Shown here piece after piece: positions 7,953-15,687 of a DNA stretch of 64,000 nucleotides. Both the position numbers and the translations under genes were made by a program. Every line of letters starts with the position of its first letter. Positions within the stretch are counted from its first letter, which is position 1. The DNA lies in the NCBI GenBank assembly GCA_017624235.1, contig JAGANL010000006.1:173524-237523 (forward strand), written 5' to 3'. The notes under the pieces were generated by a model. That model saw nothing but the letters and a program-made list of their open reading frames with translations. It had not been told where the DNA came from and did not search any database. This stretch comes from Lachnospiraceae bacterium. GTDB taxonomy: Bacteria > Bacillota > Clostridia > Lachnospirales > Lachnospiraceae.

Positions 7953-9095
7953 ATGACAATAAGAGGTGTGGAAAGCTCATATGCTTTTCGGATGGTGCAG
8001 GGCGGACAGAAGCGGGAAAAGGACAGCCCGGTTGGAGGTTTTCCGAAGGGATTTACAGAGCAGAAAGCAGAATCAGAAACAGAAACAGGGGAAAAGGTCT
8101 ATGCAAAAGGACGGGTCAGTTCCAAAGAGATGTATGCTTACCAGAAAGCAGCTGGTGGAAGTCCGGTTCGGGAAAGCGGACAGATGGCTTCTGGTGTCGG
8201 CGTGGAAACAGAGGTACGAAATGTGAAATATGAGGATTGTGACCGGGTCTCTGTGGACGTTTTAAACGGATATGTCATGAAGGTTCAGGTGGATGCTCCG
8301 GGACGCAGTGTTTATGTAGAGGTGAAACGTGAGGATGGGGAGACCTGCGCCTATGAGTTTGATCCCTTTCATATTCCGCGAGGGACGGAAAATACCATGG
8401 AAAAGCTGGCTCTGGAATGTTATCACAGGGCTGTGGCTGAATCGGCCGGTGCAGAGCAGTCAGAGGAGCAAAATACAGAGGAAGCCACACCGGAGGAAGA
8501 AGAGGATGGAAGCAGCGGCGGCATGAATCTGCCGGGCGCGGAAAAGGCAGAACGGTATGCCTATCATCCGAAATACATCGGAGAAATGACAAACGACGAA
8601 TGGGATGAGTTGTTAAAGAAGACGGATCAGGGTATTGAGGAAGGAAAGGAAGCCAGCCGCCTGCATAAAGAGGAGATGGAGAAGAAAGCAGAAGAAAAGA
8701 GCATTGACCGACGCAGCGCCATGCAGAAAAGGCTGGATGACACCAGAAAATATGTGCCCTATTCATGGCTTGCAGATGAAAATGGAATCGTGGAATATAA
8801 TGGTGTCATCTTTCGGTGTGATTATGAAAGCGGCGCGCTTTGCCTGGGTGATATGTCCAATAAAGAAAAGGTGCTGACTATTCCTCTGAGCGGAGGCGGG
8901 TGTCTGAAGGTAAATCGGGATAATATCGGGGATCTTTCGGCGGCAATCGGTATGTTTTCCCCGGAGGATGTCAATCGTATTTTACGTGCTCTGGCACAGG
9001 ATGCGAAGGTAAAGAAGGTGGAACAGGAGCTGGAGGAGGAAGCGGACAGTATCGGAGAGCCTGTGGAAGAACATCCGGATGAGGAAGTCGAATGA
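7953..9095 (+). CDS. Unknown acidic soluble protein linked to the ECF sigma gene
   Basis: A 380-residue protein of no family recognised. It has no signal peptide and no membrane span. Residues 1-85 are polar and probably flexible. Residues about 90-155 look like a small beta-rich domain. An acidic linker (near 170-185) and a charged helical stretch (near 225-260) follow. The last third (about 265-350) may be a second compact domain, before an acidic tail. It starts 87 bases after the sigma gene and is probably co-transcribed. By position it could regulate the sigma factor or be its target, but it lacks a ZAS or transmembrane anti-sigma signature. Confidence 0.65.
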   Translation: MTIRGVESSYAFRMVQGGQKREKDSPVGGFPKGFTEQKAESETETGEKVYAKGRVSSKEMYAYQKAAGGSPVRESGQMASGVGVETEVRNVKYEDCDRVSVDVLNGYVMKVQVDAPGRSVYVEVKREDGETCAYEFDPFHIPRGTENTMEKLALECYHRAVAESAGAEQSEEQNTEEATPEEEEDGSSGGMNLPGAEKAERYAYHPKYIGEMTNDEWDELLKKTDQGIEEGKEASRLHKEEMEKKAEEKSIDRRSAMQKRLDDTRKYVPYSWLADENGIVEYNGVIFRCDYESGALCLGDMSNKEKVLTIPLSGGGCLKVNRDNIGDLSAAIGMFSPEDVNRILRALAQDAKVKKVEQELEEEADSIGEPVEEHPDEEVE

Positions 9096-9140
9096 TTGGA
9101 TGAGCTGAATTTGATTCGTAAATTTCATTAGAAAAAATAC

Positions 9141-9169
9141 TTGACAAATGGAGTGATTCTTCATATAAT
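9141..9169 (+). promoter_or_regulatory. Consensus sigma-A promoter of the sulfur operon
   Basis: A perfect TTGACA (9141-9146), a 17-base spacer and a perfect TATAAT (9164-9169). Expected transcription start is near 9176, about 50 bases before the Cys-rich leader ORF. Confidence 0.9.
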
Positions 9170-9225
9170 GATTTCATACTTATCATACTAAATGTGTAGG
9201 AAATAAGAGAAAGGAGCGTAACGCT

Positions 9226-9327
9226 ATGAGAACAGGACATCAGGAAAATACAAAGGCTTATATGTGTTGTTGTTGTCAGGCTGTATTTATGTGTACAGTC
9301 CCGTTTGTCATGCGTTATGATACCTGA
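9226..9327 (+). CDS. 33-residue leader peptide with four consecutive Cys codons
   Basis: ATG 9226 is preceded by the strong RBS AAGGAG (9211-9216). The peptide has four TGT codons in a row at 9265-9276 (YMCCCCQA) and a fifth Cys codon at 9292. It ends with TGA at 9325-9327, 33 bases before a strong terminator. This is the architecture of a transcription-attenuation leader, in which a ribosome short of charged tRNA-Cys stalls on the Cys run. It sits between a consensus promoter and cysK, so Cys starvation would be the logical inducer. The product itself is probably not functional. Confidence 0.8.
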   Translation: MRTGHQENTKAYMCCCCQAVFMCTVPFVMRYDT

Positions 9328-9390
9328 ATGAAACACTTTCACAGAAAAGAGTGAGAGGCTGCGGGTACCATAATGGTATCCGCTTTTTTT
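9312..9390 (+). promoter_or_regulatory. Cys-responsive attenuator: terminator and competing antiterminator
   Basis: Terminator: 9361-9370 pairs with 9374-9383 (10 bp, one G-T) around loop TAA, then seven Ts (9384-9390). Competing pairing: GATACC (9319-9324) can pair with GGTATC (9375-9380), extended by GCG (9312-9314) with CGC (9381-9383), which removes the terminator 3' arm. A separate small hairpin (9336-9342 with 9351-9357) lies between. GATACC overlaps the last codons of the leader ORF. A ribosome reaching the stop would mask it and let termination occur; one stalled on the Cys run would leave it free. Pairings were found by eye. Confidence 0.75.
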
Positions 9391-9460
9391 ATACGCAGCT
9401 CGCGGAGATGAAATGAGCCGTATAACGGCAGTAAAGAAAAAGATTAAGGAGGATAAAAAC

Positions 9461-10399
9461 ATGAGTCAGATTAAGGAAAGCGCATTGGAACTGATTGGAG
9501 GGACCCCGATTCTGAAGCTGAACCGCTATGCGGAGAAGGCGGGAGTCAGAGATGCAGTAATTCTGGGAAAGCTGGAGTACCTGAATCCGGCAGGTTCTGT
9601 GAAGGATCGTATTGCATTTGCCATGATTGAGGATGCGGAGAAACAGGGAATCTTGAAGCCGGGTGCGACTATCATTGAGCCGACCTCGGGAAATACCGGA
9701 ATCGGTCTGGCAGCCGTAGCGGCAGCCAAGGGCTATAAGGCTATCCTGACACTGCCGGATACCATGAGCGTAGAGCGCCGCAATCTGCTGGCAGCCTATG
9801 GGGCTGAGCTGGTACTGACAGAAGGAGCGAAGGGAATGAAGGGAGCCATTGCAAAGGCAGAAGAGCTGCATGAATCGATTCCGGGTTCCGTGATTCTCGG
9901 ACAGTTTGTAAATCCGGCAAATCCGGCGGCACATAAGGCAACGACAGGACCGGAAATCTGGGAGCAGACGGAGGGCAAGGTCGATATCTTCGTGGCAGGT
10001 GTCGGCACAGGCGGTACGATTACCGGTGTTGGTGAGTACTTAAAGGAGAAGAATCCGAATGTGAAGATCGTGGCAGTGGAGCCGGCGACCAGTCCGGTAC
10101 TTTCACAGGGAACTTCAGGTGCACATAAGATTCAGGGAATTGGCGCAGGCTTTGTACCGGAGGTCTTAAATACCAGGGTATATGATGAGGTGCTTGCCAT
10201 TGAAAATGACGATGCGTTTGCAGAAGGAAAGGCCTTTGCAGTCAGTGAGGGTATATTAGTTGGAATTTCTTCGGGAGCCGCCTTAAAGGCAGCCACGATT
10301 CTGGCATCCAGACCGGAGAACAAGGGAAAGACCATTGTAGCATTGCTGCCGGATTCCGGTGACAGGTATCTTTCTACGCCACTGTTTAGCAATAACTGA
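9461..10399 (+). CDS. cysK: Cysteine synthase family (O-acetylserine sulfhydrylase, CysK-like)
   Basis: A 312-residue PLP fold-type II enzyme. The PLP lysine is in NPAGSVKDR (about residue 46). The substrate loop TSGNTG and the GTGGT phosphate-binding loop are present, with a C-terminal [10 protein letters not shown]. It would make cysteine from O-acetylserine and sulfide. A cystathionine beta-synthase (MccA-like) activity is a real alternative, because a cystathionine gamma-lyase/synthase lies in the same operon. Start ATG 9461 follows a perfect RBS (TAAGGAGG) and matches the family N-terminus; an in-frame ATG at 9413 is a poorer choice. Expression is probably controlled by the Cys leader upstream. 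Confidence 0.9.
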   Translation: MSQIKESALELIGGTPILKLNRYAEKAGVRDAVILGKLEYLNPAGSVKDRIAFAMIEDAEKQGILKPGATIIEPTSGNTGIGLAAVAAAKGYKAILTLPDTMSVERRNLLAAYGAELVLTEGAKGMKGAIAKAEELHESIPGSVILGQFVNPANPAAHKATTGPEIWEQTEGKVDIFVAGVGTGGTITGVGEYLKEKNPNVKIVAVEPATSPVLSQGTSGAHKIQGIGAGFVPEVLNTRVYDEVLAIENDDAFAEGKAFAVSEGILVGISSGAALKAATILASRPENKGKTIVALLPDSGDRYLSTPLFSNN

Positions 10400-10443
10400 T
10401 CAGACCAGTCTGTGGCTTGGGAGTTGACGGAAAAGGGGAGATT

Positions 10444-10593
10444 ATGGAAAAGACATTCAAAAAGGAGCAGGTCAGTAGCCAGCTGGAGCTGATAGAGAAA
10501 CTGATTCACAGCATACAATACGGAACCATAACGATTATCATTCAGGATGGAAAAATCGTTCAAATTGATAAAAGTGAGAAATACCGAATTTAA
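10444..10593 (+). CDS. yezD: YezD-family (DUF2292) small protein
   Basis: A 49-residue protein. An N-terminal helix (to about residue 24) is followed by the characteristic YGTITIIIQDGKIVQI hairpin of DUF2292/YezD. Members are small and uncharacterised and are often next to sulfur-assimilation genes, which fits this position between cysK and the NifB-like gene. The RBS AAGGGGAG lies just upstream. No catalytic residues are apparent; a regulatory or binding role is likely. Confidence 0.75.
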   Translation: MEKTFKKEQVSSQLELIEKLIHSIQYGTITIIIQDGKIVQIDKSEKYRI

Positions 10594-10601
10594 CTGACTG
10601 G

Positions 10602-10672
10602 ACGACCAGAGGTTTTGCAGGAAAGCAAGCGGAGCAAAATGCCGCAGCCTGTAAAAAGCTCTGGTCGTTTTT
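10602..10672 (+). terminator. Intra-operon hairpin with T-run
   Basis: ACGACCAGAG (10602-10611) pairs with CTCTGGTCGT (10659-10668). An inner TTTGCAGG/CCTGTAAA stem extends it, and TTTTT follows. It lies between yezD and the NifB-like gene and could lower expression of the distal genes. Confidence 0.7.
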
Positions 10673-10698
10673 AGTTTGCTGCAATTAGTTTGCTGCAA
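10671..10698 (+). repeat. Perfect 14-bp tandem duplication
   Basis: The unit TTAGTTTGCTGCAA occurs twice head to tail (10671-10684 and 10685-10698), between the intra-operon terminator and the RBS of the NifB-like gene. It changes the terminator-to-gene spacing and may be a recent replication slip. Confidence 0.85.
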
Positions 10699-10719
10699 AA
10701 AGAAGAAAGAGGAAATGAG

Positions 10720-11637
10720 ATGAGCAATAACTATGAAGCACTACAAAAGTCCCACCCCTGTTTTGGAGGGCAGAAAAACAATGTGGGGCGTATTCATCTT
10801 CCGGTCAGTCCGGGCTGTAATATTGAGTGTCGGTTCTGTGAGCGTTCAATCAATGATGAGGAAAACCGTCCCGGTGTGACATCCAGAGTTCTTTCACCGG
10901 AGGAGGCGCTTGAGGTACTGGGAAAAGCGCTGGAATTGTGTCCGGAAATCACGGTAGCCGGAATAGCGGGGCCGGGAGATACTCTGGCCAGTGATTATGC
11001 GTTGCAGACCTTCCGGTTGATTGGAAAGAAGTATCCGGGGATGCTCAAATGTATGAGTACGAATGGGCTGCTGCTGCCGGAGCGGGCGGAGGAAATCGTA
11101 GAAGTCGGAATAGATTCACTAACCGTCACAGTCAACGCGGTAGACCCGGAAATTGAGGCGAAGCTGAATCAATACATTGTGTATCACGGAAAACGTTATG
11201 AGGAGGAAGAAGCAGCCAAAATACTGATTGAAAATCAGTTAGCCGGCATCCGTAAGGTTGCAGAGGCCGGTATTACCATCAAGGTCAATACCGTGCTGGT
11301 GCCTGACATCAATGGCAGTCATATAGAAGAAATTGCCAGATGCGTAAAGGATGCGGGCGCCAGCATCTATAACATTATTCCGTTGATTCCACAGGCACAG
11401 CTAAAAGGACATCCCGCTCCTGTCTGCGCAGAGATTGATGAGGCCAGGACAAGGGCAGGAAAGTATATCGATGTATTTCGCCATTGTCAGCACTGTCGGG
11501 CGGATGCGGCAGGCGTGCCGGGCAAATCGGAATATGGGGATCAGATCTATCAGAGAATCTCTATACTTTTAGAACAGGTGTTACAGAGATGGGAACAGAG
11601 GTTGGAAAAACGTAAGAAATTAGTGGCAAGGAGGTAA
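10720..11637 (+). CDS. NifB-like radical SAM protein
   Basis: A 305-residue radical SAM enzyme strongly resembling the NifB core. It has the N-terminal SHPCF and GRIHLPVSPGCN, the [4Fe-4S]/SAM motif CNIECRFC (residues about 33-40), ENRPGV, a Cys before STNGL and the C-terminal HCQHCRADAAG. NifB makes NifB-co, the Fe-S-carbide precursor of nitrogenase cofactors. No nifHDK, nifE or nifN is in the window. The Cys that follows the radical SAM motif in the usual NifB YDC segment is not present here (SINDEENRPG). Start ATG 10720 has RBS AAAGAGG; the longer in-frame start at 10690 lacks one. It may make a related Fe-S cofactor or serve sulfur metabolism. Confidence 0.8.
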   Translation: MSNNYEALQKSHPCFGGQKNNVGRIHLPVSPGCNIECRFCERSINDEENRPGVTSRVLSPEEALEVLGKALELCPEITVAGIAGPGDTLASDYALQTFRLIGKKYPGMLKCMSTNGLLLPERAEEIVEVGIDSLTVTVNAVDPEIEAKLNQYIVYHGKRYEEEEAAKILIENQLAGIRKVAEAGITIKVNTVLVPDINGSHIEEIARCVKDAGASIYNIIPLIPQAQLKGHPAPVCAEIDEARTRAGKYIDVFRHCQHCRADAAGVPGKSEYGDQIYQRISILLEQVLQRWEQRLEKRKKLVARR

Positions 11638-11643
11638 GAAGTC

Positions 11644-12345
11644 ATGAAATGGCATTTTTTATACCGGACCTTTCTGCTGTGTTTAAAGGGTGTACCCACA
11701 ACACTGCTGATTACGATATTAACCTTAGTGTTTTCCAGTATTCCGGCCATAGGGATTGCCGTAATCAGAAGTAAGCGGGTGCCCGTGCTACAGAAGATTT
11801 GTAGTGTGTATGTGTCTTTTATCAGGGGGACACCGGCAATCGTACAGATTTATCTGCTATATAATACCCTTGCAAGCATACTGACCGTATGGTTTGAAAA
11901 AAATAATGTTTCCATTAACGTCTTTGACATTAGTCCGATTGTTTTTGCAGTAATTGTATTTACTCTAAACATTACAGCAACGATGTCGGAGGTAGTCCGG
12001 TCAGCTTTGCTAACGGTGGATAAGGGGCAGATGGAGGCAGCTGTATCCATTGGATTAAGTGAGCTGCAGGGGTTTTTACGGGTGGTATTTCCACAGGCGC
12101 TGGTGTCGGCAATACCTAATTTATGTACCCTGATTGTTAATCTGATTAAGATGACCTCGTTAGCTTTTGCTATGACTGTAAAGGATATCACAGCAATTGC
12201 TAAAATTGAGGCGGGAAGCTCCTATAATTATATAGAGGCATATCTGGATATCTTTGTCATCTATTTGATTTTGTGCATAGTGATTGAAAAAATGTTTCAG
12301 AAATTGGAGAGGAATTTGAGCAGATATAAGGCAATTGCAGATTAA
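11644..12345 (+). CDS. Polar amino-acid ABC transporter permease (lone subunit)
   Basis: A 233-residue inner-membrane permease of the His/Glu/Gln/cystine (HAAT) family. It has about five membrane segments, the FIRGTPAIVQIYL motif in the first third and the cytoplasmic EAA loop (EAAVSIGLSE, then VFPQA) that contacts the ATPase. It overlaps no gene but has an excellent RBS (AAGGAGG). The cognate solute-binding protein and ATPase are not adjacent, which is unusual. Its position in a Cys-controlled sulfur operon suggests cystine or another sulfur amino acid as substrate (inferred). Confidence 0.85.
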   Translation: MKWHFLYRTFLLCLKGVPTTLLITILTLVFSSIPAIGIAVIRSKRVPVLQKICSVYVSFIRGTPAIVQIYLLYNTLASILTVWFEKNNVSINVFDISPIVFAVIVFTLNITATMSEVVRSALLTVDKGQMEAAVSIGLSELQGFLRVVFPQALVSAIPNLCTLIVNLIKMTSLAFAMTVKDITAIAKIEAGSSYNYIEAYLDIFVIYLILCIVIEKMFQKLERNLSRYKAIAD

Positions 12346-12395
12346 AAAGAAGTAAGTGGAAAGAACTTAAATTTTGCGGAAAGGTCAGAAAGAAT

Positions 12396-13535
12396 ATGCG
12401 GGAAAAAACAAGACTGGTACATGGATATACGGGAATCGATCAAAACACGGGAGCCATCAGCTTCCCAATCTATCAGGGGGTTACCTTTGCTCATCCGGCG
12501 CTGGGAGAAACCACCAGGGGATTTGCTTATGCAAGAGCAGACAGTCCCACCAGACAGGAGCTGGAACGGACGCTTGCGCTGCTGGAGCACGGAACAAGGG
12601 CATGGGCCTTTTCCAGCGGAATGTCTGCTATTTCGGTCTTTATCAAGCTGTTTGAGCCGGGAAGCCATCTGCTCGTATCCGAGGATTTATATGGCGGCAC
12701 TTACCGTCTGTTTACGGAAATATATGGCAAATACGGATTGGAATTTGATTATGTGGATACCAGTAATCTGGAAGTGGTAAAAGCGGCTATCCGGCCGAAT
12801 ACGAAGGGAATTTTTATAGAGACGCCATCCAATCCGATGATGCACGTGACAGATATCCGTGCCGTTTCGGAGGTGATTCGGGAGGCTGGTGGTGTTGTGG
12901 CAGTGGATAATACATTCCTGTCCCCCTATTTTCAAAAGCCGCTTGATTTTGGGGCAGATATCGTCATACATAGTGCTACAAAGTATATCGGCGGTCATAA
13001 CGATGTGCTGGCAGGAGCCCTGATCGTTCGGAATGAAAAGTGGATAGAACCTATTTCCCGGCTGGCCATGTCAGAGGGAGGCACGCTGGGACCACATGAC
13101 AGCTGGCTGCTGCTTCGCAGCCTGAAGACGCTTTCCGTGCGCATGGACAGACAGCAGGAAAATGCGCTGCACCTTGTGGAATATCTGAAAAAGCATCCGA
13201 AGGTGGAAGCGGTGTATTACGTAGGTGATCCGGAGCATCCCGATTATGAAACAACGTTAAAACAGACGACTGGCTATGGCGGCATGATTTCCTTTTCACT
13301 AAAGAGCGGGGAAAAGGTGCCGGATCTTCTCAAACGGTTTAAGGTCATTACCTTTGCGGAAAGTCTTGGAGGCGTAGAAAGCCTGATCACTTATCCGATG
13401 GTACAGACGCATGGAGCGATTCCGGTGGAGATGCGGGAAAGGCTTGGAGTCAACGAAAAGCTGCTTCGGATGTCGGTCGGAATTGAGGATGTGGAGGATC
13501 TGCTGGAAGATCTGGAGCAGGCGCTTTCCATCTGA
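12396..13535 (+). CDS. Cystathionine gamma-synthase/lyase family PLP enzyme
   Basis: A 379-residue member of the Cys/Met-metabolism PLP family (fold type I). The PLP lysine is in HSATKYIGGHND. Other family landmarks are AYARADSPTR, FSSGMSAI, ETPSNPMM and SLGGVESL, and the length is typical. It could run transsulfuration forward (MetB) or break down cystathionine or homocysteine (MetC/MccB, methionine gamma-lyase); these cannot be separated by eye. Pairing with a CysK/MccA-type enzyme under Cys-limited control fits reverse transsulfuration, supplying Cys from homocysteine. Confidence 0.85.
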   Translation: MREKTRLVHGYTGIDQNTGAISFPIYQGVTFAHPALGETTRGFAYARADSPTRQELERTLALLEHGTRAWAFSSGMSAISVFIKLFEPGSHLLVSEDLYGGTYRLFTEIYGKYGLEFDYVDTSNLEVVKAAIRPNTKGIFIETPSNPMMHVTDIRAVSEVIREAGGVVAVDNTFLSPYFQKPLDFGADIVIHSATKYIGGHNDVLAGALIVRNEKWIEPISRLAMSEGGTLGPHDSWLLLRSLKTLSVRMDRQQENALHLVEYLKKHPKVEAVYYVGDPEHPDYETTLKQTTGYGGMISFSLKSGEKVPDLLKRFKVITFAESLGGVESLITYPMVQTHGAIPVEMRERLGVNEKLLRMSVGIEDVEDLLEDLEQALSI

Positions 13536-13602
13536 AAAGCAGGAAGCAGGCTTGCAGGAAAAATCGTAGAGATGCAAATCGGAGGAAAGGAGACAGTCAG
13601 GG

Positions 13603-15126
13603 ATGGAAAAATTATTTTATCCGGATTTTTTTAATGATGTGTTCGGCCCCATTATGCAGCCGGGCTCCAGCGGCGCCTTTGCAGGAACGAGCAGAGTCGG
13701 CAGAGTGGCAGGCAGTCTGGTCAGAGGTAAATTGGAGGAGGTTCATTTTCTGTTTAATCAAAGCGACAGAGGAAGCTTTGATCGGCTGGGAAATATGATG
13801 GAGGACAGAGGATATCTGGGCGGAGCGCTTGGCTTTACGACGGATGATTACCGCCTTTTTGAGGCACATGAGATTGCAAGAGAGCAGAAAATTTCCTATG
13901 ATTTTAAGCTGAGTGAGATGGTTAACGGCTATCCGGGAAGCATTACGATCCGGGTCAAAGGGAGGAATCGGGAAGAGGGATTTTTAAAGGGCGCTTCGGT
14001 AGGAGGCGGCATGATCCGTATCTATGAGATCAACGGCTATCCCTTGAAGTGGCAGTCGGATACCTATGGTATTCTGGTAGAGGTTCAGGATAAAAAGACG
14101 ATTGGGCGGCAGAAGGAAGCGTTTGAAAGAGAACAGGGAGATGACCATATACAGACACTGTCTTTGAAAAAGAACGGAGAGGAAGAAAGCAGCGCTTATT
14201 TTATCGAACTTTCCAGAGAACCGGAGGAAGGGGATGCAGACCGGGCCTTTGCCGGGCAGCGGGTCACGATTCTTCCGGCTGTATTGCCGGTGGTAACGAC
14301 CAGACAGAAAAGGCCACAGCTTTTTCAGACCGTGGCTCAATGGCGTGAGGTAGCGGAAAAGAAGAATATTTCCTTCGTGCAGGCAGCCATAGAGTATGAA
14401 AAGGCTTCTTCCGGCTGGACGGAGGAAGAAATCTGGGCCTACTTTGAGAAAATAGCCGATATTTTTGAGAAACAGATTCATGCTCTGGAGCGCATGGGCT
14501 ATGAAAATGCAAAGGATACACCGCTCCTTCCGATCTACGGCAAGCTTTGGAAAAAGTATCTGGATACACAGAAACCAATTAGTGACACACTGACCAGGCA
14601 TATCCTGACGCATGCTTATGCGGTAAATGCCAAGCTGCCGGGTGTACTAATCGTGCCTGGGCCGATGGGAACCGGAGGTGGATATTTGTTTTCTGCGCTG
14701 GATGCGGTACGGGAGGAAAGAGGGTACAGTCATGAAAGGCTGATCGAGTCGCTGGTTGTGGCAGCAGGATTGGGCGCACTTGCCTATACGCACACGAATG
14801 CCAGCGGAGAGGTTGGATGTGTGGGAGAATCCGGTGTCTGCTGCGCTATGGCATCGGGAGCGGTCGCATGGCTGGCAGGAGGAGACGGTGTGGCAGTGGA
14901 GCGGGCGGCTGTGACTGCACCGATGTATGCTGAAATGGCTCTTGCAGGCATCGATCCGCTGATTCCGTATCATGAATGCCTGCAGGCAATCGAGAGACAT
15001 TTCAGAGCGGTGCCGAATGCCCTTTTGCGCGGCAGTGCGTGTGGATGTAACTGTACACCCACTGCAGAGCGATGCCGGGCCTTTTTGAAGGAACAGATGG
15101 CAGACAGTCTTCAGCATCAGGCATAG
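13603..15126 (+). CDS. Divergent fused L-serine dehydratase-like (Fe-S) enzyme
   Basis: A 507-residue protein with the order beta domain (1 to about 200) then alpha domain (about 225-505) of iron-sulfur L-serine dehydratases. The alpha part keeps a GEVGCVGESGVCCAMASG motif (normally GEVGCQGEVGVACSMAA) and late cysteines in GSACGCNCTP that could complete the cluster. The beta part opens with GPIMQPGSSGAFAG, where family members usually read SSSHTAG, so the conserved His-Thr is replaced. The substrate may therefore not be serine; a sulfur compound such as cysteine is an operon-based guess. RBS GGAAAGGAG. Confidence 0.65.
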   Translation: MEKLFYPDFFNDVFGPIMQPGSSGAFAGTSRVGRVAGSLVRGKLEEVHFLFNQSDRGSFDRLGNMMEDRGYLGGALGFTTDDYRLFEAHEIAREQKISYDFKLSEMVNGYPGSITIRVKGRNREEGFLKGASVGGGMIRIYEINGYPLKWQSDTYGILVEVQDKKTIGRQKEAFEREQGDDHIQTLSLKKNGEEESSAYFIELSREPEEGDADRAFAGQRVTILPAVLPVVTTRQKRPQLFQTVAQWREVAEKKNISFVQAAIEYEKASSGWTEEEIWAYFEKIADIFEKQIHALERMGYENAKDTPLLPIYGKLWKKYLDTQKPISDTLTRHILTHAYAVNAKLPGVLIVPGPMGTGGGYLFSALDAVREERGYSHERLIESLVVAAGLGALAYTHTNASGEVGCVGESGVCCAMASGAVAWLAGGDGVAVERAAVTAPMYAEMALAGIDPLIPYHECLQAIERHFRAVPNALLRGSACGCNCTPTAERCRAFLKEQMADSLQHQA

Positions 15127-15166
15127 CTTATGATCTTCGTATGAGAAGTAAGAAAGGAAAAGAAGG

Positions 15167-15538
15167 ATGGGTGGAGTGTATCGGATCGGTGTGGCAACCT
15201 CGGACGGGATTGTGGTAAACGAGCATTTTGGAAGAGCGTCGCGCTTCCTGATTCTGGATATTGAGGAGGACGGTAGCATCCGCACGGTAGAGAACCGGAC
15301 AGTGACACCTGTCTGTGAGGGCGGCAATCATGATGATGAGAAGCTGGCCGAAAATGTCAAATGCCTGTCGGACTGCAGATATCTGCTGGTCAGCCGTATC
15401 GGGCAGGGAGCGGCAAATGCTTTGGAGCAGCAGGGTGTTTTGGCTTATGAGCTGCCGGGCATCATAGAGGAATCGGTACAGAAGCTGCTAAGTTACGTGA
15501 AAATTCAGAGCCTTTTAAGCTGGTCCGACAGGGAATGA
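15167..15538 (+). CDS. NifX/NafY-like dinitrogenase cofactor-binding domain protein
   Basis: A 123-residue single-domain protein of the Nitro_FeMo-Co family, with IGVATSDG near the N-terminus, the NEHFGRASRF motif (residues about 21-30) and C-terminal GQGAANALEQQGV. Relatives NifX, NafY and the NifB C-terminal domain bind NifB-co or FeMo-co; others handle unknown Fe-S cofactors. It is the last gene of the Cys-controlled operon and complements the NifB-like gene, which lacks this C-terminal domain. RBS AAAGGAAAAGAAGG. Confidence 0.75.
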   Translation: MGGVYRIGVATSDGIVVNEHFGRASRFLILDIEEDGSIRTVENRTVTPVCEGGNHDDEKLAENVKCLSDCRYLLVSRIGQGAANALEQQGVLAYELPGIIEESVQKLLSYVKIQSLLSWSDRE

Positions 15539-15636
15539 AACCGTTGCGATTGGCTGGATTCGATCCATAAAAGTACTGCCAGCATAGAATAGATTGTACC
15601 GAAAGAGGATTATATGGTCGACTTAATTAAAATGTG

Positions 15637-15665
15637 TTGCATGGGTAGGAAATTAGTGTTAGCAT
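15637..15665 (+). promoter_or_regulatory. Possible sigma-A promoter of the first chemoreceptor gene
   Basis: TTGCAT (15637-15642), a 17-base spacer and TAGCAT (15660-15665), 23 bases before the ATG. The match is moderate, and no other good candidate was seen between 15539 and 15687. Confidence 0.3.
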
Positions 15666-15687
15666 TGAAACAGTAGGAGGTACAAAT

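Noticed and set aside
8275-8766. Minus-strand frame of 163 codons within the ECF-linked unknown gene
   Set aside because: Composition is typical of an antisense shadow and it lacks an RBS.
9176-9225. T-box or SAM riboswitch ahead of cysK
   Set aside because: The leader before the small ORF is only about 50 bases and has none of their conserved motifs.
9413-9460. Upstream in-frame start for cysK
   Set aside because: ATG 9461 has TAAGGAGG at ideal spacing and fits the CysK N-terminus.
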